A stretch of 37,755 nt of DNA from Bordetella parapertussis (GTDB lineage: Bacteria; Pseudomonadota; Gammaproteobacteria; Burkholderiales; Burkholderiaceae_C): positions 1 to 37,755 of the forward strand of contig CAMCNE010000013.1 of assembly GCA_945875935.1 (NCBI GenBank). The letters run 5' to 3'. The translations under genes and the position numbers were made by a program. Below the pieces are notes generated by a model, which was given only the letters and a program-made list of their open reading frames with translations, made no database searches and was not told the DNA's origin. Positions 10,268-18,873 of the stretch are shown here, piece by piece (within the stretch, counting starts at the first letter, position 1; every line of letters starts with the position of its first letter).

Positions 10268-11074
10268 ATGCTGCGTGTGGTCACGTTGAACTTGAACGGC
10301 ATCCGCTCGGCCATGGGCAAGGGCCTGGGCGACTGGGTCGCCTCGGCGCAGCCCGAGTTTATGGGCGTGCAAGAGCTCAAGGCCCAGGCCGACACAGTGG
10401 TCGGCCGCTTCGACGAGATCTCAGGCCTGCACGGGCACTTCCACTACGCGCTCAAAAGCGGCTACTCGGGCGTGGGCGTCTACGCGCGCCACACGCCCAG
10501 CGATGTGCTCATGGGCATCGGCAACGCCGAGTTCGATGACGAGGGCCGCTGGGTCGAGCTGCGCTTCGACGATGAGCGGCGCGTCGAATTTCCACGCTTG
10601 AGCATCATCAGCTGCTACTTTCCAAGCGGCAGCAGCAGCGACGAGCGGCAGCTGGCCAAGTTCCGTTTTCTGGCGCTGATGGAGCCGCACTTGAAGCGCC
10701 TGGCCGCCGAGCGCGAATTCATCTTGCTGGGCGACATCAACATCGCGCACAAGGAAATCGACCTCAAGAACTGGAAGGGCAACCTGAAGAACAGCGGCTT
10801 TCTGCCCGAAGAGCGCGAGTGGATGACGCGGCTGCTCGACGCCGACAAAGGCTGCGGGCTGGTCGACGTGTTCCGCACGCTCGAGCCCGGCCCCGATCGC
10901 TACACCTGGTGGAGCAACCGCGGGCAGGCGTGGGCCAAGAACGTGGGCTGGCGCATCGACTACCACCTGGCCACCCCTGGCATGGCCGCGCGAGCACGCC
11001 GCGCCGACATCCATCTCGAGCCGCGGTTTTCCGACCACGCACCGCTCACCATCGACTACGACCTGACGCTTTGA
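10268..11074 (+). CDS. exoA: Exodeoxyribonuclease III (AP endonuclease)
   Basis: DNA repair nuclease of the ExoIII/APE1 family, acting at abasic sites and on 3' ends. It has 268 residues, the usual length. The endonuclease/exonuclease/phosphatase fold residues are in place: N8 in TLNLNGIR, E36 in VQELKAQ, Y117 in SCYFPSG, D156 and N158 in LGDINIAH, D231 in RIDYHLA, and D256-H257 in FSDHAPL. The stretch HKEIDLKNWKGN is typical of the ExoA branch found in many proteobacteria. A GAGGA box lies five bases before the ATG. It is divergent from pyrE. Confidence 0.96.
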   Translation: MLRVVTLNLNGIRSAMGKGLGDWVASAQPEFMGVQELKAQADTVVGRFDEISGLHGHFHYALKSGYSGVGVYARHTPSDVLMGIGNAEFDDEGRWVELRFDDERRVEFPRLSIISCYFPSGSSSDERQLAKFRFLALMEPHLKRLAAEREFILLGDINIAHKEIDLKNWKGNLKNSGFLPEEREWMTRLLDADKGCGLVDVFRTLEPGPDRYTWWSNRGQAWAKNVGWRIDYHLATPGMAARARRADIHLEPRFSDHAPLTIDYDLTL

Positions 11075-11142
11075 GATTGCTGGGCCTGGCGCCAGGCCTG
11101 CACACCGCAGTTCATTACCCCGGTAATTTGCCACCACAAGGC

Positions 11143-11415
11143 CATGCAAAAAGTCCAGACCAAACTCACGTCTCAAGGTCAGGTTCGGTGCCGGCGGCGG
11201 TGCGCAGTTTTTTGCACCTGATGCCGGGCTCGGTGCTGGTGTGGTCGCAAGATGGCGAGCGCATCGTCGTTGAGCGGGCCACGCGTCACAGCACGGCCGA
11301 AGTGCATCAGGCCTTGTTCCCGGATGCGGCGATCGTCAGCGAAAGCGCCAAGACCCTGAAAGAGCTGAAGCAGGGGGTCCGAGTGCGCATGCAACGCCAG
11401 CATGCTCGCCGTTGA
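11143..11415 (+). pseudogene. AbrB/MazE-fold antitoxin gene with a -1 frameshift
   Basis: Reading from the ATG at 11143 gives MQKVQTKLTSQGQV, the classic first strand of an AbrB/SpoVT-type antitoxin, then runs out of frame to a stop at 11218-11220. Near 11188 the same family pattern continues in another frame (VPAAVRSFLHLMPGSVLVW) and ends MQRQHARR at the TGA at 11413. One missing base near 11185-11188 (GTTCGGTG where GTTCGGGTG would read RVPAAVR) explains both halves. The second half overlaps the toxin start by 14 bases, the normal antitoxin-toxin arrangement. It could be a true mutation, a sequencing error or a recoding site. A GTG at 11188 could allow a truncated product. Confidence 0.75.
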
Positions 11416-11782
11416 CACGAATGTGCTGGTGAGGTTGCTGGCCCGCGACGACGCCAAACAGGCCGCGGCTGCCGATGCCGCCATCGCCAAGGGCGCATGG
11501 GTATCGCAGCTTGTTCTCGCGGAGGCGGTCCGGGTGCTCGATGCGGTCTACGAGCGCACGCCCAAGCAGTTGGTCGCTGCGCTCGAATTGCTGCTCGCGC
11601 ACGAATCTCTGGTGCTGCAGGACGCTGATGTGGTCAGCGCGGCGCTGGCGCAGTTTCGCGCGAAGCCAACCTTGGGTTTTTCGGATTGCCTCGTCCTCGA
11701 AATCGCTCGCAAGGCCGGCCACCTGCCGCTGGCCACCTTCGACAAGTCCCTGGCTCGCGTGAGCGGCGCACAGCGTTTGTAG
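11402..11782 (+). CDS. VapC-type PIN-domain toxin
   Basis: Small ribonuclease of the PIN family, expected to cut a specific RNA when not bound by its antitoxin. It has 126 residues, the normal VapC size. The acidic metal-binding residues are present: D5 in AVDTNVLVRLL, E41 in LAEAVRVL, D95 in FSDCLVLEIA and D114 in TFDKSLA. It appears fully intact although the antitoxin gene that overlaps it is frameshifted. It lies in a short accessory patch between exoA and the acyl-AMP ligase gene. Confidence 0.9.
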   Translation: MLAVDTNVLVRLLARDDAKQAAAADAAIAKGAWVSQLVLAEAVRVLDAVYERTPKQLVAALELLLAHESLVLQDADVVSAALAQFRAKPTLGFSDCLVLEIARKAGHLPLATFDKSLARVSGAQRL

Positions 11783-11811
11783 GCGCGCCTCGCGCAAACA
11801 GGCCTCCCCTG

Positions 11812-13773
11812 TCAACAGTCAGCGGTGTCCAGCAACGCAGCAAGCTGCTCCAGCCTGGGGTTGTCGATCAGGTCGGTGATTTCGATGCGGTCGGGGTAGT
11901 CGCGGTCGATGGCCTCGTGGATGCGTGCCAGGCTCAGCGAACTGAGGTCGATCTCCAGCAAGCTGGTGTGTGCGCTCAGCGTGCGGCCGGCGACGAAGCC
12001 CGCGCAGATCTCCTGCAGCCGGCGCACCGTGGGTGATGCTGCGAGGTCATCGGCATGTGGCGCGTCGATGGCGGCAAGCAGCGCATCCACCTCGGCGGTG
12101 ACGTCATCGAACTCGCCGCGCTCAAACGCTTCGACCAGCGCGTAACGCTGCAGCTTGCCGCTGGTGGTCTTGGGAATGTGCTTCACAGGCACGATGTGCG
12201 CAGCATCCAAGCCGGTGTGCGCCAGCATCGCGCGGCGCAATTCAAGCACCTTCGGCACGAAGTCGGCGATCTCGCCGCGGTGCAAAACGAACAGCGCCAG
12301 CGCCTCGGTGTGGCCGCCCGCGGCCCGCACGCCGGCTGCGGCCAAACGGTTGGCATCGATGCCAATCACCTGCTCGGCCACGCGTTCGAGATCGTGGGGG
12401 TGGTAGTTCTGGCCGTTGACGATGACGAGGTCCTTGGCCCGACCGGTGATCACCAGTTGGCCATCTGCAAAAAACCCCAGATCGCCGGTGTCGACCCAGC
12501 CATCGCCGCGCTGCAAGGCGGCGGTCTTGTCTACCTGGCGGTAGTAGCCGGCGGCCACGTTGTCGCCGCGCATGAGCACATGGCCGAGCACGCCCGCGCC
12601 GAGCTCGGTGCCGCTGGCATCGGCGATGCGCACATCGATGCCAGGCAGTGGCTGGCCGACCTTGACGAACTCGCAGTGCCCAGGCGAGTGCGGTTCGGCA
12701 CTGCGCACCGGCTGCCCCACGCTCAGGCTGGTGCGATCGAGGCACACGGTCTCGACGGCGGTTTGCCGCTGCGGGAAGCTGACGGCGAGGGTCGCTTCGG
12801 CCAGGCCGTACACCGGGAACAGGCTGTTCGCCCGCAATCCGTGCGCGACCATGGTGTGGGCGAACTGGCGGCACAGATCTGCACAGATCGGTTCGGCCCC
12901 GTTGAAGATCAGCCGCACCGCAGAGAGGTCGAGGTTTTGCGGCGACTTGATCGCGTGCTGCCTGAGGTAATGGCTGAAGCCGAAGTTGGGCGAACACAGC
13001 ACCGTCGAGCGCTGCTGACTGGCCAGTTCCATCCACAGCAGCGGGCGCCGCGCAAACAGCTCGGTGCGCATGATGGTGTGGCTGACGTGCGCGGCGAGCA
13101 AGGTCAGGTGAAAGCCGATCAGACCCATGTCGTGCGACAGCGGCATCCAGCTGAGCGCCGAGTCGTGCTCGGTGTAGCCCGCGCCCGTGGCGATCGAATC
13201 GATGTTCGTGGTGACGTTGCGGTGGGTCAGCAGCACGCCCTTGGGCTCACCGGTTGAGCCAGACGAATACTGAATGAACGCGAGGTCGTGCGGCTGCGGC
13301 TGCACGGTCTCGCCCGGCGCGCCGTCGATGTCGAGGCTGCCCGACACCACCGAACGCGCTCGCACACGCTGGCCTTCGGCAGCCAGGCCGTGCGCGGCGA
13401 CGAAGGCCTCGAAGCGCTCAAGCGCAGGCACATCGATGCACACCGAGACGCGCTCGAGCTGATCGAACACGCGCAGGAACTTGCGCCAGTGCTGCTCGGT
13501 GCCACCGGCGGCCAGCGGCACCGGCACGATGCCGCCCAGCACGCAGGCCCAGAACATTTCGACGAAGCGTTCGTTGTCGCCAAGAAACAGGATCATCGTG
13601 TCGCCGGGCACCAGGCCGCGACGCTGCAAGGCACCGAGTGCTGCGACGGCGCGCTGCCGAAGCTGCCTGAAGCTCAGCACGCGCTGCTCGTGTTCGCCGT
13701 CGACGAAGGTGATCTGGCGATCTTCGCGCGCGTCGGCGCTGAGGATCGCATTGAGCGTGTCGAAACGGGCCAT
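11812..13773 (-). CDS. Fatty acyl-AMP ligase with C-terminal acyl-carrier-like domain
   Basis: Adenylate-forming enzyme that probably activates a fatty acid as acyl-AMP and may load it on its own carrier domain. It has 653 residues. Core motifs are YSSGSTGEPKG (169-179), MPLSHDMGLIGFHL (210-223, typical of the FAAL branch), YGLAEAT (322-328), GWVDTGDLG (425-433) and the catalytic-lysine loop TTSGKLQR with K540. The carrier-like domain spans about 582-648. Its phosphopantetheine site reads IDLSSLSLARI: S612 is kept, but the usual Asp before it is Ser611. There is no polyketide or peptide synthetase nearby, so the acceptor is unknown. The gene stands alone, divergent from an HDOD gene. Confidence 0.88.
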   Translation of the reverse strand: MARFDTLNAILSADAREDRQITFVDGEHEQRVLSFRQLRQRAVAALGALQRRGLVPGDTMILFLGDNERFVEMFWACVLGGIVPVPLAAGGTEQHWRKFLRVFDQLERVSVCIDVPALERFEAFVAAHGLAAEGQRVRARSVVSGSLDIDGAPGETVQPQPHDLAFIQYSSGSTGEPKGVLLTHRNVTTNIDSIATGAGYTEHDSALSWMPLSHDMGLIGFHLTLLAAHVSHTIMRTELFARRPLLWMELASQQRSTVLCSPNFGFSHYLRQHAIKSPQNLDLSAVRLIFNGAEPICADLCRQFAHTMVAHGLRANSLFPVYGLAEATLAVSFPQRQTAVETVCLDRTSLSVGQPVRSAEPHSPGHCEFVKVGQPLPGIDVRIADASGTELGAGVLGHVLMRGDNVAAGYYRQVDKTAALQRGDGWVDTGDLGFFADGQLVITGRAKDLVIVNGQNYHPHDLERVAEQVIGIDANRLAAAGVRAAGGHTEALALFVLHRGEIADFVPKVLELRRAMLAHTGLDAAHIVPVKHIPKTTSGKLQRYALVEAFERGEFDDVTAEVDALLAAIDAPHADDLAASPTVRRLQEICAGFVAGRTLSAHTSLLEIDLSSLSLARIHEAIDRDYPDRIEITDLIDNPRLEQLAALLDTADC

Positions 13774-14000
13774 GGGTGCGCCTGGGTTGGGCGCAGCACG
13801 AGACGTCAGGCGACGTACCGAAGCGCGCTCGGATTGATCAGGGATCCCTCCGAGAACGATTCAGGATGAACCCAGTCTAGTCGCAAGCCCTGCCCGCGCA
13901 CGACGGCCGATCGACTAGAGTTTGGGCGTTGCCAGCTGCGCTTGTAGCGCTCGGCTGTGCGGTCGCACCCACAGTCGTGATTGAACGAGGATCACCCCCA

Positions 14001-14879
14001 TTGAATAACACGCAGTCCGTGAAGGACGTCGAGCAGCAGCTTTCAGGCCCCGGGTCTGATGCACTGGTCAAGAGCATCGGCATTCCACCGCGACCGGCCG
14101 TGCTGATGGAGCTGCAAAAAGAACTCGACAAGGACGACCCCGACCTGCGCACCGTGGCGCGTCTGGTGGCCGGCGATGTGGCGCTCACGGCATCGATGCT
14201 GCGCATCGTCAACTCGCCGGCTTTCGGCTTGAGCCGGCCGTGCGAAACCTTCGCGCAGGCGGTCAGCATGCTGGGCATCCGGCCGCTGAATGCGCTGATC
14301 ACCGACCTGCTGGTGCGCCGGGTGATCCGCACCGACGGCCCGCAACTCACGCGCTTCTGGGACGTCTCGGGCAAACGGTCCTATTCGCTGGCTCGGCTGT
14401 CGCGCAACATGGGCCAGGTGCCGGCCGATCTGGCGCAGTCGTTCGGGCTTTTTTGCGACGTTGGCATCCCGTTGATGATGCAGCGCTTCCCCGATTACGG
14501 CAAAACGCTCAAGGCCTGCAACGACGAGCCTGAACGCAGCTTCACCGTGATAGAGCACGAGCACCATCAGGCCGACCATGCGCTCATCGGCGGCATGATG
14601 GCGCGCAGCTGGGGCGTGTCGAAGACCGTGTGTCTGGCGATCCGGCTGCATCACGATTACTCGATCTTCCAGAATTCCGAGATGCCGCCCGAGGTCTGTC
14701 AGCTCGTGGCCATGGGCTTGCTGGCCGAGCTCGCCATCCAGCGTTTCGCGGGACTGAACCACAGTTCCGAATGGGACAAGGGCAGCGATCTGGCCATCGG
14801 CTGTCTGATGCTGACCGACCAGGACGTTGAAGACTGGGTGGATAAACTTCTCGAGGATTTTTCGGCTGGCAAGGCCTGA
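14001..14879 (+). CDS. HDOD-domain signalling protein
   Basis: Putative signalling or regulatory protein; HDOD domains are catalytically dead relatives of HD phosphohydrolases. About 292 residues. HDOD spans about residues 20-220, with IPPRPAVLMELQKEL, LVAGDVALTASMLRIVNSPAFG and the AVSMLGIRPL stretch, the usual helices of the family. No other domain is recognised. I chose the TTG at 14001 because GAGGA lies nine bases upstream and the protein then starts just before the domain; another TTG at 13929 would add 24 residues with little support. It is divergent from the acyl-AMP ligase and followed by a carboxylesterase gene on the same strand. Confidence 0.82.
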   Translation: MNNTQSVKDVEQQLSGPGSDALVKSIGIPPRPAVLMELQKELDKDDPDLRTVARLVAGDVALTASMLRIVNSPAFGLSRPCETFAQAVSMLGIRPLNALITDLLVRRVIRTDGPQLTRFWDVSGKRSYSLARLSRNMGQVPADLAQSFGLFCDVGIPLMMQRFPDYGKTLKACNDEPERSFTVIEHEHHQADHALIGGMMARSWGVSKTVCLAIRLHHDYSIFQNSEMPPEVCQLVAMGLLAELAIQRFAGLNHSSEWDKGSDLAIGCLMLTDQDVEDWVDKLLEDFSAGKA

Positions 14880-14946
14880 GGGCCGCCAACGCTCCCCCAA
14901 CCCACCGCGCAGTCCGGCACCCAGGCCAAGCGGGCTTCAGGGCGAC

Positions 14947-15639
14947 ATGATGACCAACACCCCAGCGCTGCTTGACGGCATCGAATTCGAGAACGCTCCC
15001 AACCCCACCGCCAGCCTGATCGTGCTTCACGGTCTGGGCGCCGACGGCAACGACTTCGTGCCGATTGCCGAGTCGCTGTCGCTCGATGAGATCGGCGCGG
15101 TGCGCTGCGTGTTTCCGCATGCGCCGGTTCGTCCGGTCACCATCAACGGCGGCATGGCCATGCGCGCCTGGTACGACATCCGGCAAAGCGATCTCGGGCG
15201 CGAAGAAGACGAGGCGGGCCTGCGCGAGTCGCAAGCTCAGATCGAAGCACTGATTGCCCGGGAGCGCGAACGCGGCGTGCCGGCCTCACGCATCGTGCTG
15301 ATGGGCTTTTCACAGGGCTGCGCCATGACCTTGCTGACCGGCCTGCGCCACGCCGAGCGGCTGGCCGGACTGGTGGGCCTGTCAGGCTACCTGCCGCTGC
15401 CCAAGGCCACCGCCTCGGAGCGCAGCGCGGCCAGCACCGCCTTGCCGATCTTTCTGGCCCATGGCCGCTACGACCCGATGATCTCGCTGGCGCGCGCGAC
15501 CACCTCGCGTGATGCGCTGGTCTTGATGGGCTACGACGTGGAGTGGCACGAATACCCCATGCAGCATTCGGTGTCGCAAGAAGAAGTCGCCGACCTCAAG
15601 CAATGGCTGCAGCGGCTGCTGGGGCCGAAGCGGGGCTGA
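14947..15639 (+). CDS. Carboxylesterase of the phospholipase/acyl-protein-thioesterase family
   Basis: Alpha/beta hydrolase that cleaves short-chain esters or thioesters; the true substrate is unknown. It has 230 residues from the ATG at 14947, a start that fits the family N-terminus; an in-frame longer reading overlaps the HDOD gene and lacks homology-like features. The LHGLGADGNDF oxyanion region is at 27-37. The catalytic triad is S122 in GFSQGC, D176 in HGRYDPMI and H207 in MQHSVS. It lies 67 bases after the HDOD gene on the same strand and is convergent with the M48 protease gene. Confidence 0.92.
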   Translation: MMTNTPALLDGIEFENAPNPTASLIVLHGLGADGNDFVPIAESLSLDEIGAVRCVFPHAPVRPVTINGGMAMRAWYDIRQSDLGREEDEAGLRESQAQIEALIARERERGVPASRIVLMGFSQGCAMTLLTGLRHAERLAGLVGLSGYLPLPKATASERSAASTALPIFLAHGRYDPMISLARATTSRDALVLMGYDVEWHEYPMQHSVSQEEVADLKQWLQRLLGPKRG

Positions 15640-15662
15640 CGCCAGCCCGGCGAAGCCCCGCT
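15629..15662. terminator. Hairpin between convergent esterase and M48 genes
   Basis: The arms AGCGGGGCT (15629-15637) and AGCCCCGCT (15654-15662) are perfectly complementary, and the 16-base interior has a further GCC/GGC pairing. The hairpin spans both stop regions of the convergent genes. There is no T-run, so it may act as a weak bidirectional terminator or an mRNA 3'-end stabiliser. Confidence 0.4.
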
Positions 15663-16615
15663 CAGGCGGGGGTGCTGGGCCGCTTGGGCGGTGGCGCGAA
15701 ACGTTTGGTCGGCTTGTCGGCGCTCACGTAAAGACCCTCGACCGAGGGGATGTTGTCTTCGAGGTCCCTGATGCGGGTGGCGCCCGCCGGGTGGGTGGAC
15801 AACCACTGCGGTGGCGCTCCCTTGTTGTTGGCCTCCATCTTTTGCCACAGCGTGACGCCGGCTTGCGGCTGATAGCCCGCGCGCGCCGACAGGTCAAGGC
15901 CGATCTTGTCGGCTTCGGATTCGTCACCCCGGCTGAACTTCAGCGTGAGCAACTGGCCGCCCATGTCGGCCAGATAGCGACCGCCACCGCCAAGACCGAG
16001 CAGCGCCGAGCCGATCTCGATCACACCGCGCGTGGCCGCCGTCTTGCCCATGCGCTCGCGGGCATGCTCGCGCAGCGCGTGAGCGATCTCGTGGCCCATC
16101 ACCTGTGAGACCTCGTCGTCGCTGAGTTGCAGCTGGTCGAGGATGCCGAAATAAAAGGCGATCTTGCCGCCTGGCATGCAAAACGCATTGATCTGCCGGC
16201 TGCCGATGAGGTTGACCTCCCACTCCCAGTTTCTGGCTCGCGGCGTGCTGCGCAGGTTGGGTGAATTGCTGAAGGGGATCAGCCGCTGGGCGATGGCGCG
16301 CAGGCGCACGACCTGGGGGTGATCGGGTGGCGCCAGCGCCTTTTGCTTGGCCGCCTGTTGCAGCATCTGCTTGTATTGCTGGGCGGCAGCAGCCTCGACC
16401 TGTTCGGCAGGCACCAGTTGGGCCAGCGTGGACTGCTGATCGACCTGGACGCCGTTTTGTGCCCACACCGGCATCGCCACCGCCGCGGCCACGCCGGTCA
16501 AGGTCTGGGCGAACAACCGACGCGAGTGCAGGCTGCATTGGCAGCCCGCGCGGTGCCACAAGGCGGCGGCGGTATCGGGGTCGGGCTCGAACTGAGCGTG
16601 CGGGTCGAAGCTCAT
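15662..16615 (-). CDS. M48-family metalloprotease, exported
   Basis: Zinc metalloprotease of the periplasmic M48 group (LoiP/BepA-like), probably involved in envelope protein quality control. It has 317 residues. After a 30-residue cytoplasmic stretch come SRRLFAQ and the hydrophobic TLTGVAAAVAMPVWA, cut near AQN; the twin arginine suggests Tat or Sec export. The zinc site is HEIAH (175-179), with the third ligand E232 in the ESEAD motif. INAFCMPGGKIAFYFGIL (142-159) is the family substrate strand. WLSTHPAGATRIRDLE (271-286) is the usual C-terminal M48 feature. It lies 24 bases downstream of the AmpG-type gene, likely cotranscribed. Confidence 0.92.
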   Translation of the reverse strand: MSFDPHAQFEPDPDTAAALWHRAGCQCSLHSRRLFAQTLTGVAAAVAMPVWAQNGVQVDQQSTLAQLVPAEQVEAAAAQQYKQMLQQAAKQKALAPPDHPQVVRLRAIAQRLIPFSNSPNLRSTPRARNWEWEVNLIGSRQINAFCMPGGKIAFYFGILDQLQLSDDEVSQVMGHEIAHALREHARERMGKTAATRGVIEIGSALLGLGGGGRYLADMGGQLLTLKFSRGDESEADKIGLDLSARAGYQPQAGVTLWQKMEANNKGAPPQWLSTHPAGATRIRDLEDNIPSVEGLYVSADKPTKRFAPPPKRPSTPA

Positions 16616-16639
16616 GGTGGTCTCGGGGTGGTCAGGTGT

Positions 16640-18259
16640 TCAATCGTCGGTGGTGTGAGTGCCGGGGTCGACTTCAAGTTCAACCACCGCCGCACGCAGC
16701 CACCACAGCATCAACAACGCCGGAATGGCCAGCACGGTGGACACCACGAAAAACGCCGGCCAGCCGATCGACTCGACCATCACGCCGGCCAGCGGGCCCA
16801 CCCAAACGCGGCCCACCGATGCAAAGGCCGACAGCAAGGCGTACTGCGTGGCCGTGAAGCGCTGGTTGCACAGGCTCATCAAGAACGCGACAAAGGCGGC
16901 CGTGCCCATGCCGCTCGAGATGTTTTCGATGGCGATCACCATCAGCAAGCCGCTGTCGATCTCGGTGGGATGCGCCAGCTTCACGAAGCCCCAGTCGAAC
17001 GCCGGCACCACCATGCCGGGCCACATGCCCTTGCCATGGACCGCCAGCCACCAGAAACCCAGATTGCTGAGCATCTGCAACACGCCAAACAGCAGCAGCG
17101 AGCGCCACAGCCCCAGGCGCAGCATGAGCGCGCCGCCCAGCAGCGCGCCGCCGATGGTCAGCCACAGGCCGATCAGCTTGTTGACCACGCCGACTTCGGC
17201 TGGGCTGAACATCATCGACTTCAGCAGAAACGGCGTCATCAGCGAGCCAGCGAAGGCATCCCCCAGCTTGTAGAGCACGATGAAGGCGAGGAACGCCGCA
17301 GCGCCACGCTGCGAGAAGTAGCTGCGCAGCCCGCCGAGCAAGGTCTCGAACCGGGCGGCCCGTGCCGCCCAAGCCGCCAGCGGAAGCGTGAACGCCAGCC
17401 CCAGCATCAAGGCGAGCAGGTCGGTCCATTTGGTCTTCAGCGCGTCGGCCATGGTGCTGCCATCGAACCAGGGCGCGAGCACCGCGCGGGCGATCGGCGG
17501 GCCGAAGCGGTCGCTGACGACAAAGCCCAGTGCCACCGCCGCCACCAGCGCCGCAAAGCCCAGCAGGTCCTGACGCGCGACGCTTGAGCGATCGCCCACA
17601 GACTTCACACGCGGCAGCACCAGCGCCGACAGCACCGCCGCGCCCGCCATCAGACCCGCCATGAAGCGGTAGACCTCCGGCCAGGTCCAGCCATCGCCCG
17701 GGCCGGTGGCATTGGACGGGTCGACCCAGATCAGCGCGATGCCACCCGACAGCACCATCGCCAGCCGGTAACCCAGCACACTGAGCGAGGAGCCCAGCCC
17801 GCGTTCGCGCGCGGCCAACAAGTCGGTGCGATAGGCGTCGATCACCACATCCTGCGAGGCCGCCACGAAAGCAACCAGCAGCGCGAGCAGCGCAAAAGCC
17901 CGGGTCGACATGGTCGGCGAGGTGTCGGCCATCCACATCAAGGCTCCGGCCAGCGCCAACTGAGTGAGCACCAGCCAGCCGCGCCGGCGCCCAAGCCAGG
18001 GCAGCTCGAAGCGGTCCATGAGCGGCGCCCACAGGAACTTGAAGGTGTAGGGCAGCCCGACCAGACTGAGAAAGCCAATGGTGGCCAGATCGAGGCCCTC
18101 GAGGCTCAGCCAGGCCTGCATGGCCTGGCCGGTGAGCGCCAGCGGCAAGCCCGACGCAAAGCCGAGAAAGGTGACGACGGCCAGTCGATGCAGTGCGGCG
18201 GCACTGAAGCGGCTCGCGTGGGTCGGGCCCGAGGGCGCGCCTCGATGAGGGTCGGTCAT
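16640..18259 (-). CDS. ampG: AmpG-type muropeptide permease (MFS)
   Basis: Inner-membrane permease importing anhydro-muropeptides for cell-wall recycling. It has 539 residues and 12 or more hydrophobic segments. The N-terminal FLGFASGLPLALTGQAMQAW and GLPYTFKFLWAPLMDR stretches are close to the AmpG pattern, as is SQDVVIDAYRTDLL near 140-153. The start ATG at 18259 lies 61 bases from the divergent flavin reductase start. It fits the wall-related gene content of the window. A distant relative with another substrate is possible, so the assignment is by family. Confidence 0.88.
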   Translation of the reverse strand: MTDPHRGAPSGPTHASRFSAAALHRLAVVTFLGFASGLPLALTGQAMQAWLSLEGLDLATIGFLSLVGLPYTFKFLWAPLMDRFELPWLGRRRGWLVLTQLALAGALMWMADTSPTMSTRAFALLALLVAFVAASQDVVIDAYRTDLLAARERGLGSSLSVLGYRLAMVLSGGIALIWVDPSNATGPGDGWTWPEVYRFMAGLMAGAAVLSALVLPRVKSVGDRSSVARQDLLGFAALVAAVALGFVVSDRFGPPIARAVLAPWFDGSTMADALKTKWTDLLALMLGLAFTLPLAAWAARAARFETLLGGLRSYFSQRGAAAFLAFIVLYKLGDAFAGSLMTPFLLKSMMFSPAEVGVVNKLIGLWLTIGGALLGGALMLRLGLWRSLLLFGVLQMLSNLGFWWLAVHGKGMWPGMVVPAFDWGFVKLAHPTEIDSGLLMVIAIENISSGMGTAAFVAFLMSLCNQRFTATQYALLSAFASVGRVWVGPLAGVMVESIGWPAFFVVSTVLAIPALLMLWWLRAAVVELEVDPGTHTTDD

Positions 18260-18320
18260 GCCGAATTCTAGGGACGCCTCGGCGGCCGCCGCGCCACCTC
18301 ACTTCGCCGAGAATCGAACC

Positions 18321-18830
18321 ATGAATCCGACCCCCGTGGCGCTGCCGCCGAGCTTTTCGACCACTGAATTCCGCGCCGCGCTGGGCACCTTTGCCACCGG
18401 CGTCACCGTGATTACCGCCTGCGATGAATCAGGCGTGCGGGTGGGGCTCACGGCCAACTCCTTCAACTCGGTGTCGATGTCGCCGCCGCTGGTGCTTTGG
18501 AGCCTGTCTCGCAATGCCTCGACCATGCCGACTTTCAGTCGCGGGCAGCACTACGCGATCAATGTGCTGGCCTCAGACCAGCAGCACATCGCCGAGCGGT
18601 TCGCGCGCAAGGACATTGACCGCTTCGAAGGCGTCACCCTGCGCTGGGGCCAGCGTGGCGTGCCGGTGATCGACGGCGCGATGGCGGTATTCGAGTGCTT
18701 CAACCGCAGCCAGTACGCCGAGGGCGACCACATCATCTTCGTCGGCGAAGTCGAACACTGCCAGCGCCGCGACGACGCGCAGCCGCTGATCTATCACGGC
18801 GGGCGCTTTTTCACCGAGTTGCCGCTGTAG
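18321..18830 (+). CDS. Flavin reductase (FMN-binding split-barrel)
   Basis: NAD(P)H:flavin oxidoreductase of the HpaC/RutF type, which supplies reduced FMN to a partner monooxygenase. It has 169 residues from the ATG at 18321. The flavin-binding pattern FRAALGTFATGVTVITACDESG and GLTANSFNSVSMSPPLVLWSL (about 43-63) is clear, and GDHIIFVGEVEHC is near 135-147. An in-frame ATG at 18258 would overlap the divergent permease start and is less likely. No partner monooxygenase gene is next to it, so the physiological role is open. Confidence 0.9.
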   Translation: MNPTPVALPPSFSTTEFRAALGTFATGVTVITACDESGVRVGLTANSFNSVSMSPPLVLWSLSRNASTMPTFSRGQHYAINVLASDQQHIAERFARKDIDRFEGVTLRWGQRGVPVIDGAMAVFECFNRSQYAEGDHIIFVGEVEHCQRRDDAQPLIYHGGRFFTELPL

Positions 18831-18873
18831 CCGCCAGCGGGCGACGCCTGGCTGCCGAGCAACGGTCTTCAAC

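Noticed and set aside
16319..17587. Open frame opposite the M48 and ampG genes
   Set aside because: Gln/His/Arg-rich shadow crossing two real genes and their junction.
18258..18320. Upstream start for the flavin reductase
   Set aside because: It would overlap the divergent ampG start codon and adds 21 alanine-rich residues outside the domain.
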